From positions 4,260 to 68,259 of the forward strand of contig JADGFI010000022.1 of NCBI GenBank assembly GCA_016743945.1: 64,000 bases of DNA, given 5' to 3'. Made by a program: the position numbers and the translations under genes. The stretch is from Desulfobacteraceae bacterium (lineage in GTDB: Bacteria; Desulfobacterota; Desulfobacteria; Desulfobacterales; Desulfobacteraceae). The notes under the pieces were generated by a model. That model was given only the letters and a program-made list of their open reading frames with translations, made no database searches and had not been told where the DNA came from. Positions 8,196-17,662 of this stretch are shown in pieces. Each line of letters opens with the position of its first letter. Within the stretch, counting starts at the first letter, position 1.

Positions 8196-9038
8196 ATGAA
8201 GTATATCGGAGCCCATGTCAGTACCAGCGGAGGGGCAGAAAAAGCCCCTCAAAATGCAAAAACAATTGGTGCAAAAGCCTTTGCCATGTTCACTCGGAAC
8301 CAGAGGCGGTGGGTATCAAAGCCCCTGACCGACAAAAACATCAATCAATTCAAGGAAAACTGCAAAAGCTTTGGCTATGATTCCCGGCATATCCTTCCCC
8401 ATGACAGTTATCTGATCAATCTGGGGCACCCTGAAGAAGAACCCCTTGAGAAATCAAGGCTTGCCTTTCTGGACGAGATGCAGCGCTGCGAACAACTGGG
8501 TCTTTTATACCTGAACTTTCACCCGGGAAGTCATTTAAACAAAATAGATCCCGATCACTGCCTGGAACGGATTGCAGAATCCATTAACCTGGCCCTGGAC
8601 CAGACAGCCGGCGTCACGGCGGTCATTGAAAACACCGCCGGCCAGGGAACCAATATGGGACATCAATTTGAACACCTGGCCCGGATTATTGACGGCGTCA
8701 AGGATAAAAGCCGAATCGGGGTCTGTCTGGATACCTGTCACACCTATTCTGCCGGGTATGATATCAAGACTGCCAGTGCATTTGAAAATACCCTCCATGA
8801 ATTTGACAACCTTGTGGGTATCAGCTTTTTGAAAGCCATGCACCTGAACGATTCAAAAAAAACCTTTGGCAGCAGGGTGGACAGACACGAGTGCATCGGA
8901 AAGGGATCCCTGGGGCTTGAACCCTTCACATTCATCATGAATGACCCGCGCTTCGATCATATTCCCATGGTTCTTGAAACACCGGATCCATCCATATGGC
9001 AAAAGGAAATCAGGCTCCTCTACGGCTTAATTGAATAA
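8196..9038 (+). CDS. nfo: Endonuclease IV (apurinic/apyrimidinic endonuclease)
   Basis: DNA repair nuclease of the AP endonuclease family 2, 280 aa, full length. It incises DNA 5' of abasic sites using three zinc ions. The zinc-ligand motifs are all visible: YIGAHVSTSGG at the start, LNFHPGSHL, VIENTAGQGTNMG, VCLDTCHTYSAGYD, MHLNDSKKTFGSRVDRHE and MVLETP near the end. The start ATG at 8196 is preceded by GGAAGG. It is flanked by a non-coding stretch on both sides and appears monocistronic. Confidence 0.95.
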   Translation: MKYIGAHVSTSGGAEKAPQNAKTIGAKAFAMFTRNQRRWVSKPLTDKNINQFKENCKSFGYDSRHILPHDSYLINLGHPEEEPLEKSRLAFLDEMQRCEQLGLLYLNFHPGSHLNKIDPDHCLERIAESINLALDQTAGVTAVIENTAGQGTNMGHQFEHLARIIDGVKDKSRIGVCLDTCHTYSAGYDIKTASAFENTLHEFDNLVGISFLKAMHLNDSKKTFGSRVDRHECIGKGSLGLEPFTFIMNDPRFDHIPMVLETPDPSIWQKEIRLLYGLIE

Positions 9039-9332
9039 AAATAAATATTTGTTTTCGTCTGCATGGGTTGTCCTTTTATATTCCAATAAATATTCTTACC
9101 GGATCATATGACCCCGGTGAAGGAAATGATGAATTATTTCTTATTTCATATATGATCCTCCGTAAAAGCATGACTTAATCAGACTCTTTTAAAAAAGAAT
9201 TTAGACCTGTTTCAATTCTTCAGGAATGATTTTTCTCCTTTGATAAGTTTGAGTCTGTTTTTAATTTCTACCATCGTTATCACCACAGACCTTTCATACA
9301 TAATAATTATAGCGCATACGTTTATTTTTTTA
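9039..9332. other. Intergenic stretch, nothing seen
   Basis: No open frame with a ribosome binding site, no RNA gene and no terminator with a clear T tract was recognised between nfo and the GntR promoter. Confidence 0.4.
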
Positions 9333-9372
9333 TTGACAATCAGAGTTGCTTGATTGTAGATTGTGCACAATC
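9333..9372 (+). promoter_or_regulatory. Promoter with GntR-type operator
   Basis: A TTGACA hexamer at 9333-9338 and a TAGATT at 9357-9362 are spaced 18 bases apart. A perfect 14-bp palindrome GATTGTGCACAATC at 9359-9372 covers the -10 region. GntR/FadR-family operators commonly contain inverted TTGT/ACAA half sites. Placement just upstream of a GntR gene suggests autoregulation. The functional reading is inference. Confidence 0.55.
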
Positions 9373-9409
9373 AACAATTAAGTTGATTATGATTTTGAGG
9401 AGCTTTGCC

Positions 9410-10060
9410 ATGGAAGTTCAAAATCTGACTATCCGGGTTTTAGGATATATTAGAAATAGGATCATTACAGGAGAGTTGGTACCGGGTCAAAAACTCAATG
9501 AAAATGAACTGGCGTCACACCTTGAAATTAGCCGGCATCCCATTCGGGAAGCCTTTAGGGTCCTGGAAAGTGAACAACTGGTTTACAGCATTCCGAATAA
9601 AGGAGCCTTTGTTACAAAATTATCCCAGGATGATTTGCTCGAGCTATACCAGGCAAGGGAAATGATCGAATGCCATGCAATTGAGCTGTTAAAAAGAAAA
9701 AAAATCAGCGATCTGTCTTTGTTGGAATCGGCCATAGAAGAGGCTAACAATTTATCCATTTCCACCAGCGATGATCCTGAGCAATATTTAAAGTGTTACA
9801 ATGCCTTTATCTCGTTTCACTCTAAACTGATCCAGCTCTGCGGCAACTCAAGGCTTATTCGCTTTAATCAATCCATCTCCCTGAATCTTGCCCGATATCA
9901 ATTTGAGAGCCTGCGATTGCCCGGCAGTATGGAGATTGATAACCAGGAGCACCGGGAAATCCTGGAGGCCCTGAAAAAAAAGGATTATAAAACCGCCAAA
10001 AAGATATTAAGGCAGCATGTCACCAAAAGGCTTCAGGGAGTTTCAAACATCAAAGTATAA
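9410..10060 (+). CDS. GntR family transcriptional regulator (FadR/FCD subfamily)
   Basis: A 216-aa regulator. It has an N-terminal GntR winged helix (RVLGYIRNRIITGELVPGQK, then ELASHLEISRHPIREAFRVL, then a GAFVTKL wing) and a C-terminal all-helical FCD ligand domain (LYQAREMIECHAIELL, FHSKLIQLCGN, HREILEALKKKDYKTAKK). FCD histidine/aspartate ligands are partly visible (FHSKL, EHREIL). The start at 9410 is favoured by GAGGAG upstream; the longer frame from 9350 lacks a site. It starts the cluster of M24 hydrolase, lipoprotein and TAXI-TRAP transporter and probably senses a carboxylate handled by them. Confidence 0.9.
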   Translation: MEVQNLTIRVLGYIRNRIITGELVPGQKLNENELASHLEISRHPIREAFRVLESEQLVYSIPNKGAFVTKLSQDDLLELYQAREMIECHAIELLKRKKISDLSLLESAIEEANNLSISTSDDPEQYLKCYNAFISFHSKLIQLCGNSRLIRFNQSISLNLARYQFESLRLPGSMEIDNQEHREILEALKKKDYKTAKKILRQHVTKRLQGVSNIKV

Positions 10061-10077
10061 ACTAACAAGGACATAGT

Positions 10078-11274
10078 ATGGAAATTCCAATTTCGATATT
10101 TAAGGGACGGATCAAACAAGTTCAAGAACAGGCCCAGGAAGAAAAACTAAGCGCTCTGGTTATCTACTCATCCGGAAGCAGTTTAGGGTTTGCCAGCCAA
10201 ACCCATGGCTATATGCGGTACCTTTGCGACTGGGATGCAAAAAATCAGGCGGCAGTTCTCATCTTGCTTCCAAAACAAGACCCGATTCTATTGGTTCCCG
10301 GCCGATCTCCGCAGTTGTTTGCCCTGGAAACCATGTGGTTTGACAATATTCATGCAGTTCCCCAGACCGAATTTGGGAAAAAAATTGTATCTATCCTGGC
10401 TCCCCTCCTAAAGGCCGGTGAAAAAATTGGGTATATCGGAAAATCCGAAACACCCGTCGCGCTCTATGATGCTCTGCGAAATGATCTTCAAAAAATAGCA
10501 ATTACAGATGCAAACCATATCATTGACCAGCTAAGAACGGTAAAGGACAGCCATGCAATTGCTTTTCACCGTCGTTCTGCCCAGATGTGTGATGCCCTGT
10601 TCGAGACTTTTTACCAAGAAGTCAGGTCAGGTAAACGGGTATACCAGATCCAGGCCGCTCTGGAACATAAAGCAAAACATGAAGGGTGTGAGTATGCATC
10701 CACTTTTATGAGCATTGGTAAGGTGCCGGATCGCCCCCGCTATGCGAAAAAAGAATGTTCACATATCCCGAAGGAAGGGGATCAGGTTTTACTGGCGCTT
10801 TTTGTCTTAATGGACGGGCATTGGGGCCATGCCATCCGGACAGGTACCCTAGGCGAACCCAGCAGGGTCCAGCAGGAACTTTTTGAAATAACGCTAAAAA
10901 TGCAGGACGCGGCATTGGAGCAGGTGGTTCCCGGAAACCTTCTTGATGAAGTCTGGAAAGCCTCGGAAAAAGTCCTTGCCCATAACTATCCAGATGCAAG
11001 AAAAAAGGACTGGTATTGGCTGAAGACCGGTCACAGCCTGGGACTCGACTATTCAGACCCGATTCTATCATCTGTCTTTCCTGCGCCCTCTGCCATGGGT
11101 AAGGGTGCCCAAAAAGCTTCCCAGATTAAAATCATGCCAGGGATGCTTCTTGAGCTGCATCCCAATATTTTTTTACCGGACAAAGCAACTGCTGCCCTTG
11201 GCGACATGGTTCTTGCGACAAATACCGGACATGAAATTTTAACCCATTTTCCCCGGGAATTAATGGTCCTGTGA
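10078..11274 (+). CDS. Creatinase-fold M24 family hydrolase lacking metal ligands
   Basis: A 398-aa two-domain protein with an N-terminal creatinase/prolidase N domain (about 1-150) and a C-terminal pita-bread domain. In metallo-M24 peptidases five ligands (D, D, H, E, E) are conserved. Here the first Asp pair is replaced (segment LMDGHWGHAIRTGTLGEP has no DxxRT). The catalytic-type histidine remains (KTGHSLGLDYSDP). The two Glu positions read LELHPN and ALGDMVL. Loss of metal ligands is a feature of creatinase, which hydrolyses a C-N bond without metal. It lies 17 bases after the GntR gene and ahead of a TAXI-TRAP system, so it probably hydrolyses an imported amidine or amide-like carboxylate. 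The substrate is unknown. Confidence 0.8.
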   Translation: MEIPISIFKGRIKQVQEQAQEEKLSALVIYSSGSSLGFASQTHGYMRYLCDWDAKNQAAVLILLPKQDPILLVPGRSPQLFALETMWFDNIHAVPQTEFGKKIVSILAPLLKAGEKIGYIGKSETPVALYDALRNDLQKIAITDANHIIDQLRTVKDSHAIAFHRRSAQMCDALFETFYQEVRSGKRVYQIQAALEHKAKHEGCEYASTFMSIGKVPDRPRYAKKECSHIPKEGDQVLLALFVLMDGHWGHAIRTGTLGEPSRVQQELFEITLKMQDAALEQVVPGNLLDEVWKASEKVLAHNYPDARKKDWYWLKTGHSLGLDYSDPILSSVFPAPSAMGKGAQKASQIKIMPGMLLELHPNIFLPDKATAALGDMVLATNTGHEILTHFPRELMVL

Positions 11275-11424
11275 CGTTTCGCTTGATAAAAAACCGGGGA
11301 TAGTTACGTCACACAGAAGACCGATGCAGTAAACTTTCGAAGGGTCTGAAACGACCATGAAATTAAGGCTGTGTATAAAAAGAATTATAGACCCGTATTT
11401 CAAATTTATTAACAGGAGAAAAAA

Positions 11425-11784
11425 ATGAAAAAGAAGATTTTGTTGTTGATTGTTGCATGTTTTTTTGCAGTATCCTGTGCCGGACTAACAGGGGGGATAC
11501 ACAAAAAAAGTGTAAACAGCGCCAGTATCGAAAACGTGGAATTCAAACCAGATAATAAAGGAAATTATTTTGTGTTTGTAACCATGAAAAATATCTCCGG
11601 CAAAGATATGCCTTTCTATCTGGAACTCCAGGCAGATGAACAGGTGAGTCAATTTACGGCATCAGGGAAAAAAGGACAGCCAGAGGTAGTACCTGCAGGA
11701 AAAGAGTATACATTTGAAGTGAACACCTGGAGAAAGGTCGAGCCTAAAAAACTGAACGTGGAAATAAAAGAATCTTTGCGCTAA
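11425..11784 (+). CDS. Small lipoprotein
   Basis: A 119-aa protein with a type II signal peptide (KKKILLLIVACFFAVSC, lipobox AVSC) followed by a predicted beta-sandwich-like body. The body has alternating hydrophobic strands (NYFVFVTMKNISGK, FYLELQADEQVS, YTFEVNTWRKV). The strand content and the NISGKDMPF segment resemble FxLYD/DUF-type periplasmic immunoglobulin-like proteins, but no family is certain. A good ribosome binding site (AGGAG) precedes ATG. It sits between the M24 hydrolase and the TAXI gene and is possibly co-transcribed. Confidence 0.75.
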   Translation: MKKKILLLIVACFFAVSCAGLTGGIHKKSVNSASIENVEFKPDNKGNYFVFVTMKNISGKDMPFYLELQADEQVSQFTASGKKGQPEVVPAGKEYTFEVNTWRKVEPKKLNVEIKESLR

Positions 11785-11880
11785 ATATTTATATTGTTTT
11801 TAGCCCGCTTTGATTGAATCAAACAGTGTAATTTTTAAGCTATTTATGGAAACAACGATACTATTGAAAGAAGGAAACCA

Positions 11881-12876
11881 ATGAAAAAATATATAGAACT
11901 GCTATTTATACTTGTCATCATGTTGACATTTTCCTTTCCGGCTGAGTCGGAAGCCAAAAAACAATATCTGTTCTTTGGAGCCAGTGCAGCAACCTCCAGC
12001 CATTATGCCTATGTGGTTGGCGCTACAAAAGCCATCAATAAATTTGTGCCCTGTGTAAAGGCCAACGTAGTTGAAACAGGGGCCAGTGTCGATAATATCA
12101 AACGAATTACTTCCGGACAGATAGATATGGGTATCGGATCGATGAAAACCATGTATGAAGCATGGAAGGGATTGGCAAGATGGGAAAACAAGCCTGTGGA
12201 AGATCTCAGACTGCTTTGGCTCTATGCAATTGGAATCGATTTTATCGTAGTCAGAGAAGATAGCGGAATAACAAAGGTTGAAGATCTTAACGGTAGAAAA
12301 TTTAATGCGGGAATGCGAGGGTCTGCTGCAGAAGCAACCACAAGACAAATTTTTGATATTCTCGGCATAAAACCCGATTATCATGTTGGCGCAACATCTG
12401 ATGCTGTAAAGGCAATAAAAGATAATCGAATTGTAGGCTATGTCAAGACCGGTGTCGGAACCCAGCTTGATGCGTCATCCCTGGATATTATGACGCTTAC
12501 AAAATTGCGGTTAATTCCCCTGGAAAAAAAGCATATGGATAAGGTTGCAGCAGCAATACCCTATATTTCATTTATCACTATCCCGGCAGGGGGAATAAAG
12601 GCTGTGCCGGAACAGGCGGAATACTCAATGTGGGGAAGACCTGTAGGGGTAATGTGCCGCAAGGATCTGCCCGATGATGTGGCGTATAAAATGGTCAACG
12701 GCATCATAAAAGGAAAGGAATATCAGGCAGCAGCATGGCCGGCCATTAAAGAGTTGGATATGGTACAGGACCCTGCAAGTTTAACGCTTATCCCCTTGCA
12801 CAAGGGAGCTCTTAAGGCATATCGCGACCTCGGGGCAAACATTCCCCAGACGGCGATACCCCCAGAGGCCCTATAG
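11881..12876 (+). CDS. TAXI family TRAP transporter solute-binding protein
   Basis: A 331-aa periplasmic solute receptor with a signal peptide (ELLFILVIMLTFSFPAESEA). Features of the TAXI family (TRAP-associated extracytoplasmic immunogenic) are visible: FFGASAATSSHYAYVVG near the mature N terminus, VVETGASVDNIKRITSGQID, EDLNGRKFNAGMRGSAAEA and GRPVGVMCRKDLPDDVAYKM. It should deliver substrate to the fused permease encoded just downstream. The inter-gene hairpin at 12931 suggests it is made in excess over the permease, as binding proteins usually are. Confidence 0.9.
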   Translation: MKKYIELLFILVIMLTFSFPAESEAKKQYLFFGASAATSSHYAYVVGATKAINKFVPCVKANVVETGASVDNIKRITSGQIDMGIGSMKTMYEAWKGLARWENKPVEDLRLLWLYAIGIDFIVVREDSGITKVEDLNGRKFNAGMRGSAAEATTRQIFDILGIKPDYHVGATSDAVKAIKDNRIVGYVKTGVGTQLDASSLDIMTLTKLRLIPLEKKHMDKVAAAIPYISFITIPAGGIKAVPEQAEYSMWGRPVGVMCRKDLPDDVAYKMVNGIIKGKEYQAAAWPAIKELDMVQDPASLTLIPLHKGALKAYRDLGANIPQTAIPPEAL

Positions 12877-12930
12877 TTCAGTGAAAACCGATTCAGCAGG
12901 GTCGATTTTTATTAGATCTCTATAAGACGA

Positions 12931-12967
12931 TAAAATTGTCTTTCCTCCAAAAGGAAAGACAATTTTA
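12931..12967 (+). terminator. Attenuating hairpin between TAXI receptor and TRAP permease
   Basis: A perfect inverted repeat with arms TAAAATTGTCTTTCCT and AGGAAAGACAATTTTA and a short loop. It is 55 bases after the receptor stop and lacks a strong T tract. It probably protects the upstream mRNA or partly terminates transcription. Confidence 0.65.
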
Positions 12968-13143
12968 CCGGGATCTGTTTTGTGGCTTTTAATAGCCATT
13001 GTAGGTTAAATTTTGTTGCCATCTTTTATGTACTTAATTCTTAAATTACACATGGTGACAGGTCAATTCTGATTGTTACACTTAGTCGTTTCGACTGCAA
13101 AAGCGATAACCCCTGATTTTGCCAAGAGTAAATGGAGTAGATT

Positions 13144-15156
13144 ATGCCTTCTATAGAAAACTTGAGTTCAACACCCCAAAAGATTCAACCCCCCCCCAAA
13201 AACATACCAGGCCAGCGAACCCCTGACGGAATATGGAAGATCCTGTTAAGTATATTTGCAGTCGCCTTTGTTGCTTTTCATATTTATACCAGCTTTGCCG
13301 GTCCTTTCCCGAATTTAAAACAAAGGGCGATACATGTCGGCTTTGCTATGATTCTGGCTTTTTGTCTGATGAGACCCACCAAAAAAAAAATCAATGACAC
13401 CTGGAAGTCGCTGTTTTTGGGGGTTGATGTTCTATTTATTCTAATAACGATTATAGCGTGTGGTTATATTTTTGTTAACTATAACTGGATCATGGATCAT
13501 GCCGCAGAATCGACAAATCTCCAATTGCTTCTCGGGACCGTGTTAATACTTCTTACACTGGAAACCGGACGAAGAACCATAGGGATTGTCTTTCCGGTTT
13601 TTACGCTGTGTTTTTTTCTTTACGCGCTTTATGGCCAATACATTCCGGATATTCCCCTGGTAGGTGATTATCTTTCCTATTGGGGCCATAGGGGTTTTAG
13701 TATGAAACACATTATCCAGGTCATGTATTTAAGTGATAAAGGCCTTTGGGGATTTGTAACCGGTGTATCCTCCACAATCGTTGCCATATTTATCATATTT
13801 GGCGGATTTCTTCTTGCTACGGGTGCCGGTGATACCTTTATGGATTTTGCAACCCGATTTACCGGAAGATTTCAGGGGGGTGCAGCCAAAGCCTCATTAA
13901 TAGCCAGTGCTTTTTTTGGAATGCTTTCAGGTTCTGCCGTGGCCAATACCGCAACAACAGGAAATTTTACCATTCCTTTGATGAAGCGGCTAAACTATGG
14001 CAAGGAATTTGCCGCAGGTGTTGAGGCTACGGCTTCTGCCGGAGGCCAAATAACGCCGCCAATCATGGGATCTGCCGCATTTTTGATGGCAGAGCTACTT
14101 GAAATGACCTATGTCAAAGTAGCCATATGCGCAATTATTCCGGCCTACCTGTTTTTTGTAGCTGTATTTTTTTCCATACATTTTGAAAGTTGCCGGCGCA
14201 GACTTAAGCCTCTTCCCGAGGGTCATATGAAGCCTTTTGCCAAAATCCTTAAGCCCAGCCGTTCCATTCCATTGTTGTTACCTGTCACATTGCTGATCGG
14301 CATGATGTTTAACGGCTTTACCCCGGAGACATCTGTTTTTTGGGCCATTGTTACCCTTTCAATACTCTACGTTTTTTCATCCGGTAAAATCTCTGAAATA
14401 AAACAACGAGTCTTTAAACTAATAACCGGCATGAGTGTTTCAGGCAAATCACTCATCAAAGTAGTTCCTCTTTTGGTCTGCGCCAATATCATTGTTTCCC
14501 TTATCACACTTACCGGAATAGGCGTAAATCTCTCTGAGGTCATATTTAGCCTTAGCGGTACTCATACCTATTTCGCTCTGGTTCTTGCAGCCCTGGTCGC
14601 ACTGATGATGGGCATGGGTGTTCCCACGCCGGCGGCTTATCTTTTAAGCGCCACAGTTGTGGCTCCATCCCTTGTACATATGGGATTTGAGCCCATTGCG
14701 GCCCATATGTTTGTCTTATATTTTGCCATTTTATCTGTTCTTACCCCACCGGTTTGCCCCGGAGTGTATGTCGCCGCAGGCATTGCAGGTGGCGACTGGT
14801 TAAAAACCGCATGGGTAGCGATCCGGCTTGCAATTGTAACCTATCTCCTGCCGTTTATGTTTATTTTAAATACATCTTTGCTGATGCTTGGTTCCACATC
14901 AATGATACTCTGGTCAGTTGCAGCGGCGACAATAGGTGTTTGCATACTTGCTGCAGGGACAATGGGGTATTTACTCAATGATCTCGGAACCATAACCCGA
15001 TTCGTTTTAATTGCTGCAGCATTACTGTGTTTTACCAACAATTTAATCTATATATGCATCGGATTAACAATAGGGGGATGTATTTTCGCCTATCAATGGA
15101 TCAACCGAAAAAACTCGAATAATGGGGAAAAATTGTCTTTATCCCCAAAAGTATAA
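13144..15156 (+). CDS. TRAP transporter fused permease (TAXI type, DctQM fusion)
   Basis: A 670-aa multi-spanning protein with about 16-18 hydrophobic segments, the length of fused small plus large TRAP permease subunits. The N-terminal part (about 30-190) is the DctQ-like unit. The remainder is DctM-like with motifs GSAVANTATTGNFTIPLMK, GGQITPPIMGSAAFLMAE and MMGMGVPTPAAYLLSATVV. It uses ion gradients to import the solute captured by the preceding TAXI protein. Given the M24 hydrolase upstream, the solute is likely an organic acid or amide derivative. A terminator at 15175 ends the unit. Confidence 0.93.
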   Translation: MPSIENLSSTPQKIQPPPKNIPGQRTPDGIWKILLSIFAVAFVAFHIYTSFAGPFPNLKQRAIHVGFAMILAFCLMRPTKKKINDTWKSLFLGVDVLFILITIIACGYIFVNYNWIMDHAAESTNLQLLLGTVLILLTLETGRRTIGIVFPVFTLCFFLYALYGQYIPDIPLVGDYLSYWGHRGFSMKHIIQVMYLSDKGLWGFVTGVSSTIVAIFIIFGGFLLATGAGDTFMDFATRFTGRFQGGAAKASLIASAFFGMLSGSAVANTATTGNFTIPLMKRLNYGKEFAAGVEATASAGGQITPPIMGSAAFLMAELLEMTYVKVAICAIIPAYLFFVAVFFSIHFESCRRRLKPLPEGHMKPFAKILKPSRSIPLLLPVTLLIGMMFNGFTPETSVFWAIVTLSILYVFSSGKISEIKQRVFKLITGMSVSGKSLIKVVPLLVCANIIVSLITLTGIGVNLSEVIFSLSGTHTYFALVLAALVALMMGMGVPTPAAYLLSATVVAPSLVHMGFEPIAAHMFVLYFAILSVLTPPVCPGVYVAAGIAGGDWLKTAWVAIRLAIVTYLLPFMFILNTSLLMLGSTSMILWSVAAATIGVCILAAGTMGYLLNDLGTITRFVLIAAALLCFTNNLIYICIGLTIGGCIFAYQWINRKNSNNGEKLSLSPKV

Positions 15157-15174
15157 AAAGTTTCAACCGCTTAG

Positions 15175-15212
15175 GTCAGACAAGGGGACCAAATATTGTA
15201 TCCTTGTCTGAC
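15175..15212 (+). terminator. Terminator after the TRAP permease
   Basis: 11-bp perfect stem GTCAGACAAGG / CCTTGTCTGAC, 19 bases after the permease stop. There is no long T tract, so efficiency is uncertain. Confidence 0.6.
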
Positions 15213-15456
15213 AAACTCCCATGGCCAATGGATTCGAAGACGCTTTTTAATGACATAGCGACATTCTTCCGGGAAGCATCACCTCAACAAAACTCCGCTG
15301 GGCAGCATTAAGGGAGGCTTTCATGGTTCTGGCCCCTGGATCAGTTTTGGCATAATTTGTCAATCATGACAAACCATCAAAGCCTGGATCTGAGTTCTTT
15401 ATAGAAAATTGAGTAATTTGTAACATATTGTAAATACGTATGGAGGATTCACTTTA
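15213..15456. other. Gap with a possible minus-strand gene remnant
   Basis: On the minus strand, roughly 15360 down to 15250, an open frame reads KTDPGARTMKASLNAAQRSF then VEVMLPGRMSLCH and a stop. It has no start or ribosome binding site and no recognised family. It could be the 3' end of a lost gene. Otherwise this gap holds the leader of the chemoreceptor gene. Confidence 0.25.
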
Positions 15457-17505
15457 ATGAACAATATTAGTATTGGAGCAAAATTTTTTATTACTTGTCT
15501 GGTTCTTGCTGTGGTGCCTTTTTCTGTTATAGGGGTAGTGTCCCTTACAAAATCGGGTTCTATAATAAGGCAGCAGTCTTTTGAAAAACTGAATATAGCT
15601 CAGGAAGTAAAAAAGGCCCAGGTTGAAAATTTCTTTATCAGAAGCCAGAGTGATATCCTGGTTGTGTCCGGCAATTCCTTTCTTTTGGATATTATCGAAA
15701 ATCTAAGCCAGGCGTTTGATTCTGAGGGAAATAATGTTCAGCCAGGTATTTTTGATTATTACGACTCCCTTCATGGGAATGCCATTAAAAAGTTTGTCGA
15801 TCTTTACAAGTTTGAGGATATGCTCCTGGTTGAGCCGGGGGGAAGTATTGTTTATTCTGCAAACAAGAGACCTGACCTTGGTCAAAATCTGATCACCGGC
15901 AAATTAAAAGACAGCCCTCTTGGAGTTGCAATCCGAAATGGTGTGGACAAGGTTACCATTGTCGAGTTTGCTCCCTACGCTCCTGAAAATAATTCCAATC
16001 TGGCTTTTTTGATAGCCCCTATCAGTAATCCTGATGCCTCTGTGACAGATGCAGTTGCGGGTTTTGTGATAATTAAAATGAACAATACTTCCCTTAACAC
16101 TATTGCCGAAAGACGTCAGGGCATGGGGAAAACAGGAGAAACTTTTATTGTATCCACGTCTGAAGGAAAGATCGCTTATCGCACAGATTCTTCTGCCGGT
16201 AACTTTTCAATCGGGATGGATGCTTCAATGGGGTATATAAATGACGCTTTTTCAGGAAAATCAGGCATTGGTATTTACCATGAAAAGGGTATAGAGCAGC
16301 TTGTTTCCTATATGCCCCTTGAAATTGAAGGCCTGAACTGGGTTGTTATTTCCAAGATTGACAGTGATGAGGCCTTTGCATCTGTTGCCCAGCTTAAACG
16401 GATCATGGGCAGTATAGCAGCCGTCTGCTTAGTGTTGATAATAATCATTGTCACTTTTGTAACACGCCGCCTGCTTTTGCCCCTCAAGTCCATTGCCCAT
16501 GGAATGAAGGACATAGCAGAAGGTGAAGGGGATCTTACCGTCCGCCTGGATGTCAAGGGCAAGGATGAGATTGCTGAACTCTCTAAGTCCTTCAATCTCT
16601 TCATAGACAAAATACATACCATTATCAGCCAGCTCTTTAACGATGCAGGAAATCTCAACCAATCCTCCCATGGTCTTACACGAATATCCACTGATATGTC
16701 CAAGGGGATGACCAAAGCCTCTTCAAGGTTTGGAACTGTTACACAGTCATCGGAAAAAATGAAATTAAGCATGAATTGCGTTGCCGCAGCTACCGAACAG
16801 GCAACAAACAATATGAATATGGTGGCAGCAGCAGTGGAGGAGATGGTGGTAACCATTAACGAGATTGCGGAAAATTCCGAAAAATCCCGCTCTATCACGA
16901 TTGAAGCCGTAGAACAGACTCAGCTTGCCTCCAAAAAAATGAATCAGCTAGGTGTTGCTGCCATCGAGATCAGTCGGGTGACCGAGGTTATTACCGATAT
17001 TTCAGAGCAGATCAATCTATTGGCCTTGAATGCGACCATCGAGGCTGCAAGGGCAGGAAATGCCGGAAAGGGATTTGCTGTGGTGGCAAACGAGATAAAG
17101 GACCTTGCCAAACAGACCGCAGACGCAACCAACGATATTAAGGTCAGTATTGATGGGATACAAGGGGCCACAACAGATGCAACAGGCGAGATAAACCGGA
17201 TTTCCAGTGTCATAAAGAATGTGAATGAAATTGTTTCTTCCATTGCAGCTGCAGTTGAGGAGCAGTCACTTACTTCACGGGAAATCGGCGGCAATCTTGC
17301 CCAGGCCTCTTCCGGGATACAGGAAATCAACAAAACCATAACCGGCAGCTCAACTGATTTTGACGAGTTTGCAGAGGAGATTGCTGATTTTGACGGGATT
17401 ATTTCATCAATTTCAAGCAGTGGTTCAAAGGTTAGCGATAATGCCGATGACCTTTCCCGGTTATCACAGACCCTTGACGGTCTTGTGAAAAAATTTAAAA
17501 TTTAA
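15457..17505 (+). CDS. Methyl-accepting chemotaxis protein
   Basis: A 682-aa transmembrane chemoreceptor. TM1 is near residues 8-30 (FFITCLVLAVVPFSVIGVVS). A periplasmic dCache-type sensor spans about 35-300, and TM2 about 311-333 (IMGSIAAVCLVLIIIIVTF). A HAMP domain (about 333-390, RRLLLPLKSIAHGMKDIAEG) follows, then a long methyl-accepting signalling hairpin with the conserved tip region ISEQINLLALNATIEAARAG. Methylation helices carry Gln/Glu pairs. There is no C-terminal CheR-docking pentapeptide; it ends LVKKFKI. Its position right after the TRAP system suggests taxis towards the same substrate, but that is inference. Confidence 0.95.
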   Translation: MNNISIGAKFFITCLVLAVVPFSVIGVVSLTKSGSIIRQQSFEKLNIAQEVKKAQVENFFIRSQSDILVVSGNSFLLDIIENLSQAFDSEGNNVQPGIFDYYDSLHGNAIKKFVDLYKFEDMLLVEPGGSIVYSANKRPDLGQNLITGKLKDSPLGVAIRNGVDKVTIVEFAPYAPENNSNLAFLIAPISNPDASVTDAVAGFVIIKMNNTSLNTIAERRQGMGKTGETFIVSTSEGKIAYRTDSSAGNFSIGMDASMGYINDAFSGKSGIGIYHEKGIEQLVSYMPLEIEGLNWVVISKIDSDEAFASVAQLKRIMGSIAAVCLVLIIIIVTFVTRRLLLPLKSIAHGMKDIAEGEGDLTVRLDVKGKDEIAELSKSFNLFIDKIHTIISQLFNDAGNLNQSSHGLTRISTDMSKGMTKASSRFGTVTQSSEKMKLSMNCVAAATEQATNNMNMVAAAVEEMVVTINEIAENSEKSRSITIEAVEQTQLASKKMNQLGVAAIEISRVTEVITDISEQINLLALNATIEAARAGNAGKGFAVVANEIKDLAKQTADATNDIKVSIDGIQGATTDATGEINRISSVIKNVNEIVSSIAAAVEEQSLTSREIGGNLAQASSGIQEINKTITGSSTDFDEFAEEIADFDGIISSISSSGSKVSDNADDLSRLSQTLDGLVKKFKI

Positions 17506-17522
17506 TACCAAGATCCAGATTA

Positions 17523-17547
17523 CTGCCCCTGGTATTACCAGGGGCAG
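17523..17547. terminator. Bidirectional terminator between chemoreceptor and methyltransferase operon
   Basis: Perfect 10-bp stem CTGCCCCTGG / CCAGGGGCAG with a TATTA loop, located where two convergent transcription units meet. Confidence 0.7.
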
Positions 17548-17662
17548 CGATCCCAGGCGAAAAATAGGAACGCCTTTTTTTAAATTTGTTTCAGGACCTG
17601 TGGAAATATAAAGTTGTCCAAAGTCTCCGTATATTGTTCGACCCACCTTAAAATTCCACTTT

